From assembly GCF_026340655.1 (NCBI RefSeq), contig NZ_JAPEOZ010000001.1, positions 9,238,001-9,302,000 on the forward strand: a stretch of 64,000 bases of DNA, in the 5' to 3' direction. Shown piece after piece: positions 62,844 to 64,000 of this stretch. Position numbers and translations under genes: made by a program. Source of the DNA: Streptomyces sp. NBC_01275 (GTDB lineage Bacteria; Actinomycetota; Actinomycetes; Streptomycetales; Streptomycetaceae). The stretch's first letter is position 1. Each line of letters opens with the position of its first letter. The notes under the pieces were generated by a model. The model worked only from the letters and a program-made list of their open reading frames with translations, made no database searches and was not told where the DNA came from.

Positions 62844-63343
62844 CAGGCCACGGGGGCAGCGGTAGCCCTCCGGGCCGTCGACAGCCTCCGGGCGGCGATA
62901 GCTCTCAGGTCGGGCGACAGCACCCAGAGCAGGGCCGGCCGTAGCCCTCCGGGCCAGCGGGAGTCCCTGAGAGGCGGCGACGGCCGCGCAGGCCGGCCGG
63001 AGTCCGCAGGGGCTGCCAGAGTCCCCGAGAGGCGCGGCGACAGCCGCCAGGCCGGCCGTAGCCCTTAGGGGCAGCCGGGGTCCCTGAGAGGCGGCGACGG
63101 CCGCGCAGGCCAGCCGGAGTCCGCGGGGCCAGCCGGAGTCGCAGTGGCGGAGACAGCCGCGCAGGCCAGCTAGAGCCTCCCGGGGGGCAGGGGTGGTCCC
63201 AGGATCGGCCGCAGCCCCCGGGGGCGGCCGCAGCCTCGCGATCAGCCGCCGCCCCCCAGGGTCGGCCATAGGAGGTCGGGGCATAGGCCATAGGGCCGGT
63301 CGGCAGGGTTCTCGCCTCGCCGTCAGCGCCGGGGCGGTGTCTG
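62844..63343. repeat. 500-bp non-coding region of degenerate GC repeats
   Basis: Fills the gap before the MASE1 gene. A perfect 32-bp match (starting GTCCCTGAGAGGCGGCGACG) occurs at 62963 and 63080, 117 bp apart. Many partial copies of 'GGCCAGCCGGAGTCCG', 'GTAGCCCTCCGGGCC' and 'ACGGCCGCGCAGGCC' lie around them. No gene recognised on either strand. Confidence 0.7.
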
Positions 63344-64000
63344 ATGGCTGCTGTGGTGGGTACCCCGGATCTGCGTCGATCGGCCGTCGTCGCCCTCCAG
63401 ACGTCGGCCGTCGCCCTCGGCTACTACGCGGCCGGGCGACTGGGGCTCGTGCGGCAGCTCGTCGTCGAGGGAGCGGTCTTCACGCCCATCTGGCCGCCCA
63501 CCGGGGTGGCGGTGGCCTGTCTGCTGATCTTCGGGATCCGCTGCTGGGCGGGCATCGCCCTCGGGATCCTCCTCGTCGTCATGTCGATCACCTCGCTCCG
63601 CCCCCTGGTGATCTTCAATGTGATCGGCAACACCGCCGCTCCCGTCTGCGCGTACCTCCTGCTGCGCAGGGTGGGCTTCCGCAACGACCTCGCCCGTTTA
63701 CGGGACGGTCTCGCGCTGGTCTTCCTCGCCGCCCTCACCGCCATGCTGCTCAGCGCGACGATCGGCGTCGGCCTCCTCGTGCTCACCGACAAGCTCGCCG
63801 CGCACAGCTTCTGGCCGGTCTGGCTGGCCTGGTGGGTGGGCGACGCGATGGGCGTGCTGATCGTCACCCCGGTCCTGCTCCTGCTCTACGCGGCCTACGT
63901 GGCGCGTCCGCCCCTGCGCCTGACCCGCTGGAAGGAGGCCACGGCCCTCGCCCTCATCGCCTGCTTCCTCGTCCCGCTGGCCACCCAGAGCCCGGTCAGC
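63344..64000 (+). CDS. Partial MASE1-domain membrane sensor protein (5' end, runs off the window)
   Basis: 219 codons are visible from ATG 63344 with no stop. The product has six or more hydrophobic helices: ALGYYAAGRLGLVRQLVVEG, VFTPIWPPTGVAVACLLIFG, LRPLVIFNVIGNTAAPVCAY, 'FWPVWLAWWVGDAMGVLIVT'. The F-x-P-x-WPPTG and W-x-W-W-x-G-D-x-x-G elements are the MASE1 integral-membrane sensor motif. Such domains precede histidine kinases, GGDEF or SpoIIE domains; the output domain lies beyond the window. Given the SpoIIE gene just upstream, a phosphatase or kinase is likely. Confidence 0.8.
   Translation, partial: MAAVVGTPDLRRSAVVALQTSAVALGYYAAGRLGLVRQLVVEGAVFTPIWPPTGVAVACLLIFGIRCWAGIALGILLVVMSITSLRPLVIFNVIGNTAAPVCAYLLLRRVGFRNDLARLRDGLALVFLAALTAMLLSATIGVGLLVLTDKLAAHSFWPVWLAWWVGDAMGVLIVTPVLLLLYAAYVARPPLRLTRWKEATALALIACFLVPLATQSPVS

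Noticed and set aside
61989..63284. Reverse-strand frame across the SpoIIE gene and the following repeat region
   Set aside because: No ribosome site. The part over 61.9-62.8 kb is antisense to SpoIIE motifs, and the remainder just reflects the 117-bp repeats.

Overview
The window is chromosomal DNA of a high-GC actinomycete, almost certainly a Streptomyces. Third codon positions are nearly always G or C, and GTG/TTG starts and ATGA/GTGA gene overlaps are common. The protein types fit as well: SpoIIE phosphatases with GAF/MASE1 sensors, a PucR regulator, an LAxTG sortase substrate, Tat-exported enzymes and large secreted glycoside hydrolases. No tRNA, rRNA, CRISPR, IS element or prophage was seen. 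Both edge genes are cut by the window ends.

Layout. 1-6.6 kb: partial SpoIIE/GAF gene, lipoprotein, Tat-exported phosphoesterase, SDR-like remnant, membrane protein ending in a PhnA-like domain, sortase-anchored DUF1996 protein. 6.8-12.7 kb: TPR protein, a diacylglycerol-kinase-like / PAP2 phosphatase pair, methyltransferase, DapA-family aldolase, 57-aa CxxC protein. 12.7-18.1 kb: repeat-rich NlpC/P60 protein, class III aminotransferase with an Lrp regulator, flavin reductase, Ser/Gly repeat protein. 18.5-27.6 kb: coupled SWIM / VWA / MoxR / DUF5682 operon (content like E. coli yehLMPQ), facing an LRV-repeat protein. 27.7-42 kb: 1729-residue tandem-GH43 enzyme, PucR regulator, FAD dehydrogenase, pyruvate carboxylase, STM4015-type paralogue, M23 peptidase. 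43-50 kb: DUF6745 pair diverging from a complete STM4015-4014-4013-4012-4011 operon. 50-59 kb: LacI regulator diverging from an ABC importer plus GH42 and GH30 genes, probably for galactan-type oligosaccharides. 59-64 kb: PlsC-type acyltransferase, phosphoglucomutase, SpoIIE phosphatase, repeat-filled gap, partial MASE1 gene.

The most notable observation is shared control of the two poorly understood operons. The SWIM/VWA/MoxR/DUF5682 operon, the STM4011-4015 operon and the divergent DUF6745 pair each have TTGTCAGTG-N8-TANNNT (or one mismatch) upstream, embedded in the same 13-mer GGCGTTGTCAGTG. This is the pattern described for RecA/LexA-independent, PafBC-type DNA-damage promoters of actinobacteria. 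The sites at 44.5 kb form a head-to-head pair. I infer that both systems are damage- or stress-induced and may belong to one response. Their biochemical products or targets cannot be read from the sequence.
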